The notes: generated from the letters alone by a model not told the origin. DNA of 64,000 nt from Choanephora cucurbitarum (GCA_025331435.1 JAIWNI010000050.1:62001-126000), one strand, 5' to 3'. Numbered from the stretch's first letter, positions 35,180-47,091 are shown. Translations and numbers: made by a program.

Positions 35180-35780
35180 TGTAGTAAAACCTTAATGGCT
35201 TTCAAGAGGCAAAGTTGCCGCTACTAAGAAAAGAAATGCTCGAGAGAATATGGAGTTAATCTCGGGATTTCTTGCTCAATGATTGAATAGATAAATGAAG
35301 AAATAAGTACCGTAGTATCCACTTAATTATGCTTCTAAATCAGGAAGTTATATTTTTGTTCTTGCAGCTTTTCGTGCAGCTCCTGTACCAATGATGGTAA
35401 GTAAATTGTGGAAGTAATCAAAATTGTGTTGATTCCTGTTATTGTCTGGATGTTACCAGACTTTATTGGAAGAATTCCTTTATCTGCGCGCCTCTCCTTG
35501 ATTCAGCCAGCTTCTGCTGATTTGTCCAATGCTGAGGACAGCTGTAACAACGAGGAAGCTGAAAGAGTTGACCGTACCGAATACCTTGAAAGTATTTAAA
35601 GGTATCATAACTTTTTCGAATTTGCTTATCAGCAGAAGCTGAGCAATAACAATTTTGACACACCTTTGCATGACTTAGCAAAATAGAGCATGTATTGAAG
35701 AGATTAGTAGCAAATGTCAGTGCTATTGCAGACAGCTCTACTTTTCTTCCCCCAAATACAGCAATAAGCATACATTTTTT
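35180..35780 (+). repeat. Gene-like relic, copy B of a dispersed pair
   Basis: Resembles 13690-14290 in the same orientation: aacctt.atggctttcaaga, gccgct.cta, the atgatggtaagta block near 35392-35404, and agcagaagctgagcaa near 35631-35646. The translated piece PLSARLSLIQPASADLSNAE (about 35480-35540) parallels PPSLHVSLVEPTCADE in copy A. Both are interrupted. This copy has lost the Cys-rich segment of copy A. Confidence 0.5.
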
Positions 35781-36200
35781 TTAGTGTCTTCTTATGTCCA
35801 AGACCCTACTCTTTTGTTGAATTCTTGTTCCTTGAATCTTTCCACTTTTATTTTCCCAATTCAACTCTCTTCAATTTTCATGCATAAGATTGGTATGACT
35901 GTTAAAATTCGTTGGTCATTTCAATTTATTCTTTCGAGGCAGTCGGAGATTGAGTAGGTTGAAGAAGTTTTTTTTTTAGTCTTGAAGGTGCAAAATAGAT
36001 TGGCTTTTCCATTTGCGACAATCTATGTACTTTACTCAAAGACTGACTGGTTCCTAAAAAGCCTTTTTTTGTGAAAATAAAAAATAAAAGCGCTTACGGA
36101 ATGAAACAAAAATAAATTTTTTCGCTTCTCACTTGATTCCCTCTAATTCTTTTTTCCCTCTTTTTATTCCTTTGTACTCTTTCTTGATACTGTTCAAAAA

Positions 36201-37448
36201 ATGACTGAAGGTAAAAAAGAACAACTTCTTTCACTATAGACCAAAAGATTATTGGGTACCTAACTGTCAGCTGCAGATCCCAAGTATAGACAAAAATTCA
36301 AAGACCTGAAAAAGCGTATTCGAGAAATAGAAGAGGTAATTTCTTTTCTACACCTATTCTGTTTCAAGTATTGACTTTGTACATAGGAAAATGACTTGCT
36401 TAATATCAAGCTTTATAAAGCTCGCAAGAACATTCGTCATCTCAAGCTAGAGAGAACGTAAGTCCCCTTTTTTGCATGCTCTTTTTGTTTCTCTTCCTTT
36501 GGCTGATAAAGGGGAATCTTTCTATAGGTTTTTATTGGACCGTATGGAGAAATCAAGTCAAATTTCTATAGACTTGAGCGACAACTCAGACTTGGGCTCA
36601 GAGATCTATTATCACGATGAGCCTGATATGGTAAGCAAACAGAACTAGAAAACTGAATATGACTTATTGATCTTTTTCTTTCACTGGTTGTTAAGCATTT
36701 ACATAAGATACAAAGTAGCCATAAGCATGATGGACGTGGCCGAATTGAAAAGCTAATGGCTGGCAACAATAAACCTCAGCGTAAGAAGAAGGATCCAAAC
36801 GCGCCAAAAGGTCCTGGTAATGTCTTCTTCCTGTACTGTCGACTAGAAAGAGACAAAATCAAAGATGAACATCCTACAGAAAACCTTGGCGAAGTTACTC
36901 GGCTCTTGGGTCAAAAATGGAAGAGCTTGACAAAGGAAGAAAAAAAGGTATTCAAACATCAAAGAAGACTTACAAATATGTACAGCGCATTAATTGCAAT
37001 AATTAAATAGAAATATTATGACATGTATAAACGTGAACTTGAAGAATATGAAGAAGCAATGAAGACATATACTTTGAATGGAGGTGTTGCACCTACAGCA
37101 AGCAATAGTATTGGTAACGAAGATGCTGGCATGGTTTCCATCGTCTCTTCTCCTGCACAAACTGAAATGTCAATGGATTTTACAAGTGATCATGTTCATC
37201 ACCATGATTCACCTGAAGCAAGCTCATTCATGGATGAAGATATGATGGCACCGCCTCCACAATCTGAGATATACGGCCACCATCAACACCATCACCATCA
37301 ACATCAACACCAACACCAGCTAAAACCACAGCAACAGCAAGAGCAAATTCAAGAACAACAACATCATACTCACCATCAACAACAGCAACATCATCACCAT
37401 CACCACCACCACCAACCCACAGAACCAACCTGGCAGCCAACTGTCTAA
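36201..37448 (+). CDS. INO80-complex HMG-box protein (NHP10-like) with N-terminal INO80F-type coiled coil
   Basis: Likely nuclear subunit of the INO80 chromatin remodeller. Six exons: 36201-36210, 36271-36335, 36387-36457, 36528-36630, 36696-36947 and 37011-37448, giving 312 residues with closed phases. Residues about 7-55 (YRQKFKDLKKRIREIEEEND, then LYKARKNIRHLKLERTFLLD) match the helical segment of INO80F/TFPT-type subunits. Residues about 112-182 form an HMG box (KKDPNAPKGPGNVFF, LGQKWKSLTKEEKKKYYD), with the exon 5/6 junction inside it. The tail is a long His/Gln low-complexity tract (about 253-305). The combination supports an NHP10-like role. The His-rich tail is unusual and could bind metal or be a passenger repeat. 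Confidence 0.85.
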
Positions 37449-39202
37449 ATCTGATAAAGATATGGCAATTAAACAAGATATGATTTTCTCCTCATTCTTG
37501 TTCATGAACACCATTTTTTTAACACATATATATACATTAACACACTTTGTAATCTCTCCTCCCATGTTTTGTTTTGCAAACAACAGCTCTAATTAGAAAA
37601 AAAAACAATTTCGGAACAATAAAATGATGAGTTTGTATGGTTGCAGAAAGTCCCAAATAGTAGTTTCATCACACCCATATACTGATTCAAGTGTTCATTG
37701 AAATCAGTTACTGACATCATCAGTTTGTTCTTGAATTACCATGGCGATGCAGTCTATCTTCCTTCTACCCGTTCTTTTCTTTTTCTTCTATCCTTTTCTC
37801 TAAGTAAAATATACAGGGAGTTTTGATGTTCAAATTGCCTTTTTCATTAACGCAACATGCTCTTTATCAAGTAAAAAGAAATGAATATGTGTATATGCAA
37901 ATGTCTGTTTGGTAAATGATTATTGTTAAAGAATTAATAATTATAATCTCCCAAAGAAGAAGCAAAAAGAAAGGAAAGAAGAAAGCAATAAAATGGCGGG
38001 TAGAGCTACAAACACTTTTACTAAGTTGAACTTGGTTGATGTACTCGGGGGCACTATTTTTGGAGTTTGCCCATGAATGATCTAAGCTCACATTTCTTCT
38101 TTCTTTCATTCAGTACGCGCTGTTTCATTGTTTTATTTTTCATTGTGTCTGCGTGAACTACTCCTGAGCAAACAAAAATAAATAGGATGGGCTTACCAAA
38201 GTGAATAGTTTAGAGCAAATTACGCTCGAAAAGCTTTGATTTGAATGCGCCTGTTACAAACACAACTTTAAAAATGCAATCCTTGTTGCTAAAGGAACCA
38301 TTCTATGATCTCTATTTATAAAATTGTACTGAGGATACGCATTTAATTCCATATTGAAAAACATCATGCCTATTGCTTTATTCAATAGCTAAAGCACAAT
38401 TGTAGCCATAAGAGATCATGTTCAGCTAATCTAATTAAACTATGGCTCAATGGCTTGTCATTTGAAATCGCCTAGACACTTCGTTAGCAACCATCTTACT
38501 TTAAAAGAAAGTTCCAAGATAAGGGTTTTGTTATACTTGTCTTTAAACAAAAAAGATCAACAGTTTCATATCATTGTAATCAACGCTTTTCTCTCCATAA
38601 TAACTGAAAGGCAATAACATTATACCAAATGACTGCTTGTTGAACAAGAGAAATCATATTGTTATTATGCATATGAGCAAATTGAATGTCAGAATCTGAG
38701 ATTCATTCTTTTTGTATGTAGATCAGGTTGTTTCTTTTGGTTTCCAATATCTTGGTTACCATCAGAAACTAAAGTTAAACAGATGAGGAATTCAGCATAG
38801 GACAAACTTGATCAGTTTGCCATATACAGTACATTTTTACCAAATAAAGGGAGAGTGAGAGTGCGTATGAAAATAAGGTTATGTAACCACACAAGCTTAG
38901 TCAAAACAATATGATACTCTTTCTAGATAAGTTAATCTCAAGAAGTAGAGAAATGTCTTGATTTAAATTTTTATTTTATAATTTTACTTCAAACAATCGC
39001 GATTGACTCATCTGATCTGATTAAAGGAAGTTAGTTTTGTTCTGTAAGCTAATTCTTTGAAAGGGCTGCTTATTTTAAGCTGATAACTGGTAGCCACCTG
39101 TGTATGGCCGAGAAAAGATATCATAGCTGAATAATCAACATCAAATTGCTTATGTTATGATCATTCATCCAATGTCATACATCAATGTTTGTTTTGATTT
39201 AA
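37449..39202. other. Intergenic, no gene supported
   Basis: About 1.75 kb. Just beyond the HMG gene stop is a TA/CA-rich stretch (37521-37545), a likely 3'-processing signal. The rest is AT-rich with no coding frame recognised. Confidence 0.5.
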
Positions 39203-39210
39203 TATAAAAA
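39203..39210 (+). promoter_or_regulatory. TATA box of the GDSL esterase gene
   Basis: TATAAAAA sits 59 nt upstream of the start codon at 39262. Confidence 0.45.
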
Positions 39211-39261
39211 ACCGAAAAATTCATATTAACTTTTGATTATCAACATCTATCTTTTTGTGAT

Positions 39262-40125
39262 ATGAAGCTTTTATCTCTTGTTTCTGTTTCCTTGGTTACT
39301 TTGACAGCCACTGTGTCTGCATTCGATAGAATTATTGCTTATGCTGATAGCTTCACAGATAACGGTAATGACTATCGAAACTCTCAGTTTCCTCCCTCTC
39401 CTCCCAGCTACAAAGGCCGTTTTAGTAACGGTCCTACCTGGTTAGAATATGTGGCCAAAAACTTACCTGAACATACTGTCATCAACAATGGCTACGGTGG
39501 TGCTACTGCTAACAATGATGATGTTTATACTAAGTTTAATGGTTATGTTGTTCCTGGTTTGATTCAACAGATCGAGACTATTCCAGTCAATGGTACCTCC
39601 AAGGATCTCTATGTGATCTACATTGGCTATAACGATTTGGCTCATATCCTGAAGGTTGGTCAGTACTATGTTAACAACCAACATTATGACAAGGAGAAGT
39701 TGGCCGAGAATGTAGTTACTGCAGTCAAAAATCTTGTCAAGAAGTACGATGCAAAGCAATTCTTGATCTTGAATGTTCCTCCCTTTGAGCAATGGCCCGC
39801 TACACCTGCTGACAAGAAGGCCTATAACAGAAAATACATCAATGATTACAATGCCCTTGTTGAAAGACAATTGAAGAGGAAGGTAAAGGGGGTTGATCTC
39901 AAGTTTTTGGACGATCACAGTTGGTTTGAAGAGCAATTGGCTCATCCTGAAAGACTTGGCTTGAGTACTACCAATGGCCCTTGTTCCTATGGTATTGGTA
40001 ACACAACTATCTGCTCTGATCCTACTAAGCACTTTTTCTGGGACACTTACCATCCTGAAGCTAAGGTCCATAAAGCTTTGGGTGGCTGGGCTACAGAGCA
40101 AATCAAGAGCCTGTACAAGCTCTAG
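39262..40125 (+). CDS. Secreted GDSL/SGNH-type esterase
   Basis: Single exon, 287 residues with a signal peptide (about 1-20, ending TVSA before FDR). Block I reads YADSFTDNGN, so the canonical GDS has become ADS while the nucleophilic Ser is kept. Block II Gly/Asn lies in GYGGATANN, block III is IGYND, and block V is DTYHPEAKVHKAL, giving the Asp and His of the triad. The fold and motifs fit carbohydrate-acetyl esterase/lipase relatives (CE16 or plant-type GDSL). It probably acts outside the cell on acylated sugars or lipids; the substrate is not determinable. Confidence 0.88.
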   Translation: MKLLSLVSVSLVTLTATVSAFDRIIAYADSFTDNGNDYRNSQFPPSPPSYKGRFSNGPTWLEYVAKNLPEHTVINNGYGGATANNDDVYTKFNGYVVPGLIQQIETIPVNGTSKDLYVIYIGYNDLAHILKVGQYYVNNQHYDKEKLAENVVTAVKNLVKKYDAKQFLILNVPPFEQWPATPADKKAYNRKYINDYNALVERQLKRKVKGVDLKFLDDHSWFEEQLAHPERLGLSTTNGPCSYGIGNTTICSDPTKHFFWDTYHPEAKVHKALGGWATEQIKSLYKL

Positions 40126-40485
40126 ACTATCTATTCAATGATTATAACTTATCTATCTTGAGCTTTATTTATTAACAGAAAATAAACCTATGATTACAAA
40201 TCAAATCTGTTCATATGTTGATACTAAATGCTTTCAGTCATTCGCTTTCTTTTTCTTTTGTCTATCAAAAGATGGCTTTTCTTTTTAGGCACATTTTGGA
40301 AAGACGTTAAACACTTGCTACTGAAAATACTCTCCTTTCTTCTGCTTTCTCTTGCTTTGACCTGTATCATCCAATCCTAAAACAGCCTACTGCGGACTTT
40401 TATTTGTGGCCAGCCTGCCTGCATTTTGATAGTTTTAGAATTTTTCACCTTTTATCTTTTTTTTTCCTAAAAAACTTTTGACAAT
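40126..40485. other. Intergenic between GDSL esterase and GRX5
   Basis: 360 bp. An AATAAA-like signal (about 40181-40186) may end the esterase transcript, and a T-rich stretch (40456-40466) leads into GRX5. No other gene is seen. Confidence 0.5.
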
Positions 40486-41133
40486 ATGAGTTTCCTTCGT
40501 ACTGCCAACAAAACTGTAAGTTAGCTCTAATTGCCTCCTTGAAGAGAAATACGAATAGGTTTAATGTATGTCTCAATTCATAAAACAAAAAACATATAGT
40601 CTGCTTTCTTGCGCCCCACTATCAACTTGCGCTCTCTTGCTTCTTTGTCCACCCGTTGGATCTCTACTGAGATGAAGGCTCGTTTAGACAAGGCAACTAT
40701 TAAGAAGGCAACAACAATAACTATAGGCTAACTGTATATGTGCATGTAGGATATCAAGTCTAATGATGTTGTCTTGTTCATGAAGGGTACTCCCGATGCT
40801 CCTATGGTAAAATATAGTCGAATGAAAAGTATTGACACTTTGTAGACTGACAAAATTCATTAGTGTGGTTTCAGTCGTGCTACTGTTCAAATCATGCAAG
40901 TTCAAGGTGTTGATTTTGACACCAAAGTCAATGCTTACAACGTATTGGAAGATCCTGAATTGAGAGAATCCATCAAAGAATACTCAGAATGGCCTACTAT
41001 TCCTCAAGTCTACATCAAGGGTGAATTTATTGGAGGTTGCGATATTCTGTTGAACATGCATCAATCTGGCGATCTTGAAGACTTGTTGGTCAAGAGCGAA
41101 ATCATCCCTCCTGAAGCTGAAGAAGAAAAATAA
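40486..41133 (+). CDS. GRX5: Mitochondrial monothiol glutaredoxin
   Basis: Fe-S cluster carrier of the mitochondrial iron-sulfur assembly pathway. Four exons: 40486-40515, 40600-40707, 40750-40806 and 40864-41133, 154 residues. Residues 1-30 are rich in Arg/Ser/Leu and hydroxyl residues, a mitochondrial presequence. The core has [14 protein letters not shown], then the CGFS active site at residues 66-69 (first residues of exon 4), [19 protein letters not shown] and the acidic end. The second intron (40708-40749) starts with GC instead of GT (AAG|GCAACA) and ends TAG. No GT donor in that stretch keeps the frame, so a GC-AG intron is inferred. Confidence 0.93.
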
Positions 41134-41250
41134 AATCCAAGCTCTTTGTATATTTATGCGTGTGTGAGTGTGTATGTATGTACGTGTGTATGCCTTTCAA
41201 CAATAAAGAAAAATAGACTTTTATGGCTCAAAGGAATAAGGCTTAGTTTA
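41134..41250. terminator. Shared 3' flank of convergent GRX5 and TRP1
   Basis: 117 bp between convergent stop codons, with TGTG/TGTATG repeats at 41159-41190 and an AATAAAG signal near 41203-41209. The TATGTA-type repeats resemble the efficiency elements of yeast polyadenylation sites. Confidence 0.5.
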
Positions 41251-43539
41251 TTAATGATGTGTGTTTTTAACTGCTTCAACAAATGCGCGTATTTTAGAAA
41301 GATCCTTTACGCCATCTGTCTCTACACCAGAAGAAACATCAACAATCCAAGGCTTGACTTGTGTAATGGCAGTTGCTACATTAGTAGGATCTAATCCACC
41401 AGCCAGAATTACAGGGAAATCATGTTGTTGCTCTGAGGAATGAAGAGGTTTATGCTGAATGATTTCACGAGCAATAGACCAATCAAACTTGACACCCTTA
41501 CCACCTTGTTGATCCGATGGCAGACTGGAGACCTTGGCATCCAACAAGACATAGTGATGACTACCAGGTTGGGTGATGTTAGGGATGTGTGATGTCTTGA
41601 AAGAGGCACTATCGATATGGAAGGCCTTAATCACAGGTACAGGCAGGTAACGGGCCAGCTCAACTGACTCTGTACCATGCAATTGAATCAAATCTAAACC
41701 GACGTCTAAAGCGACCTGAGCCATATAATCAACCGACTGATTCACAAACACACCCACCACCAAAGGCTTTCTAGTGCGATTCTCTAACAGGCGACGATGT
41801 GTTTGGAACCATTCCAATGATGTGTGATTTTGTGTTGGCTTTCTTTTTGTTTCAATATCTAATTCACGGACTGCTTGAACAATCTGTTTGGCTGTCTCTA
41901 AAGGCACAGTACGTTTAGATCGTTCAGCAAAGATAAGACCAATTAAATCAGCACCAGACAGCGCAGCTTCCTTTGCAGCTTCTACCGAGGAAATACCACA
42001 AATCTTAACAAGGGATCGCTTTGGTTCATTGGAGGCAGGCGTAGGATCTTTCTTTTCTTGACCTAACAGATCGGCCACAAATTCCTTAAGATTCCAGGCA
42101 CGCATCAAGGCTTCACCCACAAGCACACCACGAACGCCTTGCTTTACATACATCTCTACGTCAGCTCTACCTGTAATGCCCGATAAAGCACAGAGAATCG
42201 TGCCCTCAGGTACCATTTCTGCTAAACGAGAGGTTGTTTCCATATCCACATCAAAACTATGTAAATTGCGGTTGTTGACACCAATCAACTTGGCACCTAA
42301 TGCATTAGCACGGGACATTTCTTCTGCATTGTTGACTTCCACTAAAGGCTCCATGCCAAGTGATTTAGAATAGTTGTAAAGATCATGCAGGACGTCATCG
42401 CTCAACATGGCCATAATCAATAAGACAGTATCACAACCATAAACACGGCCTTCAAGGATTTGATACCGGTCAACGACGAAATCCTTACGCAAAACACAGG
42501 GACGGTTAGGCAAATGGCTGATGGCTTCACGTACTTGGCGCATGTCATGAATGGTACCCTTGAACCATTTAGGTTCTGTCAAAACAGACACAACACTAGC
42601 ACCCGCCATAGCATAATCAAGGGCTTGTTTGGCGGCGTTTGCAGTGACATCGATGTTACCTTTGGATGGAGAGGCACGTTTGACTTCAGCCAAAAGAGCG
42701 GGTGTCTGATGTCTAATACGAGCAACAACATCTTGGAGTGGAGGTGCTACATGAAGTTGCAAAAGCTTTTCCAAATCTTCCATGGTTTGACCAGCTATTT
42801 CTTTTGCAGCTTGAACATCCTTCACACGTTGAGCATAGATACGAGTCAAGATAGAGGGAGCACCTGTATTGGCTTCTTGAGTAGGCTCAGCAGTAGCAGG
42901 AGGAGGAGGAGTAGGACGTAACTTTTTAGGCAAAACACCAGATCCAGGGTTTCCTTCCCAGGTACCACCTTCTAACTTCAAAAAGTTTTGAATCATGGTA
43001 TGTCCATTTTCACACAAGATACTTTCAGGATGAAATTGAACACCTTCGACTGTATATTCTTTATGGCGCACACCCATAATTACGCCATCGTCAGTAGTAG
43101 CCGTGACCTCAAGTGAATCAGGGATGGTGGAAGGCATACCGGCCAATGAATGATAGCGAGTGACTCGATTGTTCTGAGGAACACCCTTAAAGACACCACG
43201 ACTATCATGCTTGATAGTAGATGCTTTACCGTGCATGATATCACCTGCATAAGAGACAGTACCGCCATAGACTTCAAACATACATTGCAACCCCATACAG
43301 ATACCAAGGATAGGAATTTTACCGGCAAATGAATCAATAGCAGCACGAGAAATACCTGCATCGTGAGCAGGATGACCAGGTCCAGGTGAAATGACAATGT
43401 TTCTAGGTGCTAGCTTTTCGATCTCCTCAATAGTGATCTTGTCATTTCGGTACACAACGACATCGGCACCTTGAGAGCAGAGGTATTGATAAACGTTGTA
43501 AGTGAAACTATCGTAGTTGTCGATAAGCAAAGTTGTCAT
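41251..43539 (-). CDS. TRP1: Trifunctional tryptophan biosynthesis protein (GATase-IGPS-PRAI)
   Basis: Single exon, 762 residues, three enzymes in one chain. Residues about 1-200 are the anthranilate-synthase glutamine amidotransferase ([12 protein letters not shown]; nucleophile Cys in GICMGLQ at about 82; HPESIL). Residues about 235-490 are indole-3-glycerol phosphate synthase ([28 protein letters not shown]). Residues about 510-760 are phosphoribosylanthranilate isomerase ([32 protein letters not shown]). The domain order is the usual one of filamentous fungi. The Pro/Ala-rich linker at about 205-230 joins domains 1 and 2. All active-site motifs checked are intact. Confidence 0.97.
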   Translation of the reverse strand: MTTLLIDNYDSFTYNVYQYLCSQGADVVVYRNDKITIEEIEKLAPRNIVISPGPGHPAHDAGISRAAIDSFAGKIPILGICMGLQCMFEVYGGTVSYAGDIMHGKASTIKHDSRGVFKGVPQNNRVTRYHSLAGMPSTIPDSLEVTATTDDGVIMGVRHKEYTVEGVQFHPESILCENGHTMIQNFLKLEGGTWEGNPGSGVLPKKLRPTPPPPATAEPTQEANTGAPSILTRIYAQRVKDVQAAKEIAGQTMEDLEKLLQLHVAPPLQDVVARIRHQTPALLAEVKRASPSKGNIDVTANAAKQALDYAMAGASVVSVLTEPKWFKGTIHDMRQVREAISHLPNRPCVLRKDFVVDRYQILEGRVYGCDTVLLIMAMLSDDVLHDLYNYSKSLGMEPLVEVNNAEEMSRANALGAKLIGVNNRNLHSFDVDMETTSRLAEMVPEGTILCALSGITGRADVEMYVKQGVRGVLVGEALMRAWNLKEFVADLLGQEKKDPTPASNEPKRSLVKICGISSVEAAKEAALSGADLIGLIFAERSKRTVPLETAKQIVQAVRELDIETKRKPTQNHTSLEWFQTHRRLLENRTRKPLVVGVFVNQSVDYMAQVALDVGLDLIQLHGTESVELARYLPVPVIKAFHIDSASFKTSHIPNITQPGSHHYVLLDAKVSSLPSDQQGGKGVKFDWSIAREIIQHKPLHSSEQQHDFPVILAGGLDPTNVATAITQVKPWIVDVSSGVETDGVKDLSKIRAFVEAVKNTHH

Positions 43540-43951
43540 TAGATAAGCAAGTCCTCTCTAAAAAAAGAAGAAAAAGGTAAAAAGAAAGTATGATAGATGC
43601 TACTGATTTTTTTGAAAGGTATTCAAGAAACCTTAAAGAATAAATGGAGATTGAATAGATACAACCTGACTCACATTGATTGGTAGCTTTTCAACTAGCA
43701 ATACTGATGACTAAAAAAGGTAAGTTACGTTATAGGTTAAGATTTATAAGCTATTTTTTATTTATTTCAAATGCTAATTAGAGTGTTATTAATGACTTAC
43801 AGTTGATATTAGTATTTACTAGGGTACATATAAAAGGATTATTAGTATGATACAAAGGAAACTCAGTATGCTAGAGTACCTTAAGCCCTTACAACCGATT
43901 TGACAATTAAGCGGAGATGGTAAGTCTTTTAAAAAAAATATACAATTCATG
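43540..43951. other. Intergenic between TRP1 and the homeobox gene
   Basis: About 410 bp holding the TRP1 promoter (minus strand) and the 3' flank of the homeobox gene. AT-rich, no further gene. Confidence 0.5.
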
Positions 43952-44867
43952 CTACTGTTTACTTTGGTCTAAGATGTTAGTCTACAATTGAAGGACATAG
44001 TACAAAAGAAAAAAAGAGGGACTTACATTAAATGAATGATGCGACTCTTGGCGTGAAGATAATTGCTGGTATGTGCGAATGACATGATCTTCGTTAGGCA
44101 GCGATCTTGTCTGGGACGGATCGATGGTATGCATCGAGTAATTATAAGTGGGACAGGACATGTACATGCCTCTTTGTAAATATAGTTCTTCCTCCTGTTG
44201 ATTGATATCTTGAGGAGCCATGTCTATATGTTTGTTAAGTTTTCAAGAGTCTTATTTGTGTCAACAAAGAGGGCTTACAATCCTGATTTGGCTTGAATCG
44301 TTTTCCTGGCCGCATCTCTGATTCATACTCTGGAATCGATTGACTGCCCTCACCAAGAAAAGTATTGCCATGGGGATGGAAGTAGGCATGCTGCGGTTGT
44401 GGATGATGTTGTAGGCATTGCTGTGGATATGCGTTTTGCGAGCTTGTCCTACTGTTTTCTTCTGAACTCGACTGTTTCCCATCAGCCTGAGACGAGGGCA
44501 CATCTTCATATATGATATTAGTCTTGTTTTTATGGTCTTCATTTTCATTATCGACATCATCATTTTGTTCTACTTTTGGCTTGGTTGACTTCTTTTCCTT
44601 GGCTCTTCTGTTTTGAAACCAAACTTGGATTCGATCTAGAGAAGTGTCAAGCCTCTCAGATAATCTTTGTTTCGTTTCAGTGGAGGGCTTCGAACAAGTC
44701 TGATATTGCTGTTCCAAAATAATGGTTTCGTTAGGTTTAAAGCGTTGCCGTGTACGAATAGGAACTGTGCATTCATCAGATGATGACGAGGATATGTCAT
44801 CCTCTGAACTTTCCGTAAGATTTTGAATATATGATTCTTCAGGACTTGATGACTCGGAAGCAGACAT
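43952..44867 (-). CDS. Homeobox transcription factor
   Basis: Three exons on the minus strand: 44279-44867, 44027-44223 and 43952-43981, giving 271 residues; introns have GTAAG donors and TAG acceptors and the phases close. An acidic Ser-rich N-terminus precedes a homeodomain at about residues 38-95: RFKPNETIILEQQYQ, then helix 3 with IQVWFQNRRAKEKK, which keeps the invariant W, F, N and R. It lacks the three-residue TALE insertion, so it is a typical homeodomain. The C-terminal part is rich in Gln, His and Ser. It presumably binds DNA in the nucleus; the targets are unknown. The last exon encodes only nine residues. Confidence 0.85.
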
Positions 44868-45726
44868 TTCAAGGAAATCTAGGTTAATAATAAGTATAAT
44901 TTATGGTTTCGTCGAGGTCTTCTGTCTGAGCTTGCCTAAGGTTCTCTTTTGCGACATGGTCTTTTCGTCAAACAGGAAAAGGAAGAAGGCTATTGAAAAC
45001 TGATTATCCTGCAAATTTATAGATCTTTCTTTCTGTGTGTGTGCGGATACGCATACGTTGATCGGCTTAAAATGGTTGATTGATTTATCAATTAGTTTAT
45101 GCAGATATTGTTGTTGCTTATATGTAGAATGTGAGATAGCTTTGTCATGTATATACGAAGAAGCAAAAGAAACATAGCTCTTCTTCCTTCTTTTTGTATC
45201 CTATCGTATTCATGTCCTTATTGAAAAGCTCTATGCATGAACGGTAAACTCAGACAAAACAAAAGAAAGGCCTGTACTCATTGTAGCTTACATTGGTTTA
45301 TTTGACAGGTACAGGATAAAGTTTAGCATGTGAAATAGATCACAAGCGAGTTAGTCTGATAAACTGCTCTCATATTGATATCTAGTTATCTTTTTCGTAT
45401 ATGGATTATTCTACCTAAAATGGGGTTTAGAAACAGTGATTGATTCATTATCAGTTGTCATCATTTATATACATATACACAACAATGTCTGATAAAATAG
45501 AAAAAAAAAAGGTAAGAAAGCCCCATGCTTATCTTCATTCATCACCATAAAAAGACATATCATCTATTGCTTGTAGAATGGCGTCAATCGCTTAAGTATG
45601 CTCAGCTTATCATCACTCATAAACTATCAGTCAGGGGGCCTTAACCATCGATGATCAATACCAAGCACTTTCAAATTCATAAACATATACACGAAAACGA
45701 ATATATAAAAATCAAGTAACATCATT
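44868..45726. other. Intergenic, no gene supported
   Basis: About 860 bp upstream of the homeobox gene and downstream of Y14. TATACATATACAC at 45467-45480 may act as a 3'-end efficiency element for Y14. A poly-A run is at 45501-45510. Confidence 0.45.
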
Positions 45727-46353
45727 TTAATCTCTACCAGGACTAGCACTTCTATCGCGTCTACGATCACGTCTATCACGGCTATCACGGCTATCTGTCT
45801 GTGAAGGACCCTTGATAAATGCATAGTCTACTTTGATTGTTTCCCCGAGGAACTTTGAATCGTTGCCTTCCATAATAGCTGCCTCTGCTTCTTTGCGTGC
45901 CTCATATTCAATCAATGCATAACCCTATAACAGAATAACATCAGCTTATCTGTTGGCTTGGAATTCATCAAGCTCTACCTTCACATAACCAGTACGTCTG
46001 TCCAAATTCAAATGGATATTCTTGATAGTACCGTATTCCATAAATCGTTCAGCCAAAGCTTCTTCTTCAGTTTCTTCATGAAGTCCACGTACAATCACAA
46101 TCCATCCTTCAATAGCTTACAAACAGATTGTCGTCAGACAATGACTTATTGGTTGTCGAATTATTAAACTTACAACGAACAGGCTCTAATTCATCGTGTG
46201 TGCCGCGTCTACTGTCACCACTTGTAAAACCTCTTCCTCTAATTCTCACTTCTATCGTGTTTCTTTTCTTTTTAGAAAACAAGAAGAAGTACAGCTTGCT
46301 TATTTGTGGCATTTACCATCATCTAGATTCATTCTTTCAGGAGATCGAGACAT
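45727..46353 (-). CDS. RBM8A: Exon-junction-complex RNA-binding protein Y14 (RBM8A)
   Basis: Core exon-junction-complex subunit that pairs with Mago and marks spliced mRNAs. Four exons on the minus strand: 46317-46353, 46174-46248, 45979-46115 and 45727-45924, giving 148 residues, phases closed. The N-terminus [12 protein letters not shown] leads to [20 protein letters not shown] and an RRM spanning about 37-115 with [20 protein letters not shown], very close to animal Y14. The tail is a short RD/RS run ([19 protein letters not shown]). The gene itself has three introns of the small Mucorales type. Yeast lacks this protein, so its presence shows retained EJC machinery. Confidence 0.95.
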
Positions 46354-46460
46354 TATGTTTATATAATAAGATCGCGCTTAGAAAGAGATTATTTTCTTAA
46401 AAAAACGCTTATTCTTTTTTAGATGATTTGTAGTCGGAACCACAAAAACCGATGTCACTT

Positions 46461-47091
46461 TCATTTTAAAAACATAGCAAGTGAAAGTTGACACTGTACA
46501 GGAGGCCCAAAGATAGACAACCATGTCTTAATATAATCTTGCTTTTCAAACTGGACAGTTTCCATGGCAGTGCGCGTTTGACAAGGATGAATATACCAAT
46601 AGGGCGTACCCAAAAGAGGATGATCTGATTGTGATAGAGCAACATCTTGCTGCGATTTCGGAACAATTGATTGATATATTTCATCTTGAGACAGTGGTGT
46701 TCCATCCAGATAAAACGCTCTGAAGTAAAGCACAGGTACCTGGTAGGATGTTGAGTAGACAATATGGTGTTCGAGTCGAACAGTTTGTTGTACTGGTGAT
46801 GCGTATGCGCTTGCTGGATCTTGGTCTTCTTCTACGGTCTCATCAGCTTCGGCTTCATTTGGTCTTGTCTCTAATAGAATAAAGGTTGTCTTTTTTAAAT
46901 AGGATTGTTTTGACTGAAAAAAGAAAGAATGAATGAAAAAGTAGTTATGTTTAGAGGAAAACTCAATGTCTTACAAATAGAATAGTAGCAGTTTCCCAAG
47001 ACCATTTAGTTGGCTCAAGTGCACAGGCATTTACGTTGTTATAAAATGACAGTAACCTTTCTTCAAATTCAGTCTGTGTGGAAAGTGACAT
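46461..47091 (-). CDS. ATG10: Autophagy E2-like enzyme Atg10
   Basis: Conjugates Atg12 to Atg5 during autophagosome formation. Two exons on the minus strand, 46975-47091 and 46461-46913 (61-nt intron GTAAGA...TTCAG), give 189 residues. The core has HHIVYSTSYQVPVLYFRAFY and LDGTPLSQDEI. The catalytic motif is TPYWYIHPCQT, with Cys at about 150, matching the conserved HPC of Atg10/Atg3. The N-terminus (FEERLLSF, WSWE) is also family-like, with an acidic insertion at about 60-80. A palindromic transposable element lies about 510 bp upstream of the start codon and may affect expression. Confidence 0.88.

Noticed and set aside
37228..37583. Two Val/Leu-rich minus-strand frames opposite the His/Gln tract
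   Set aside because: Direct consequence of translating the CAC/CAA repeat backwards.
39463..40101. 212-codon minus-strand frame opposite the GDSL esterase
   Set aside because: Shadow of the sense gene, which has a signal peptide and catalytic motifs.
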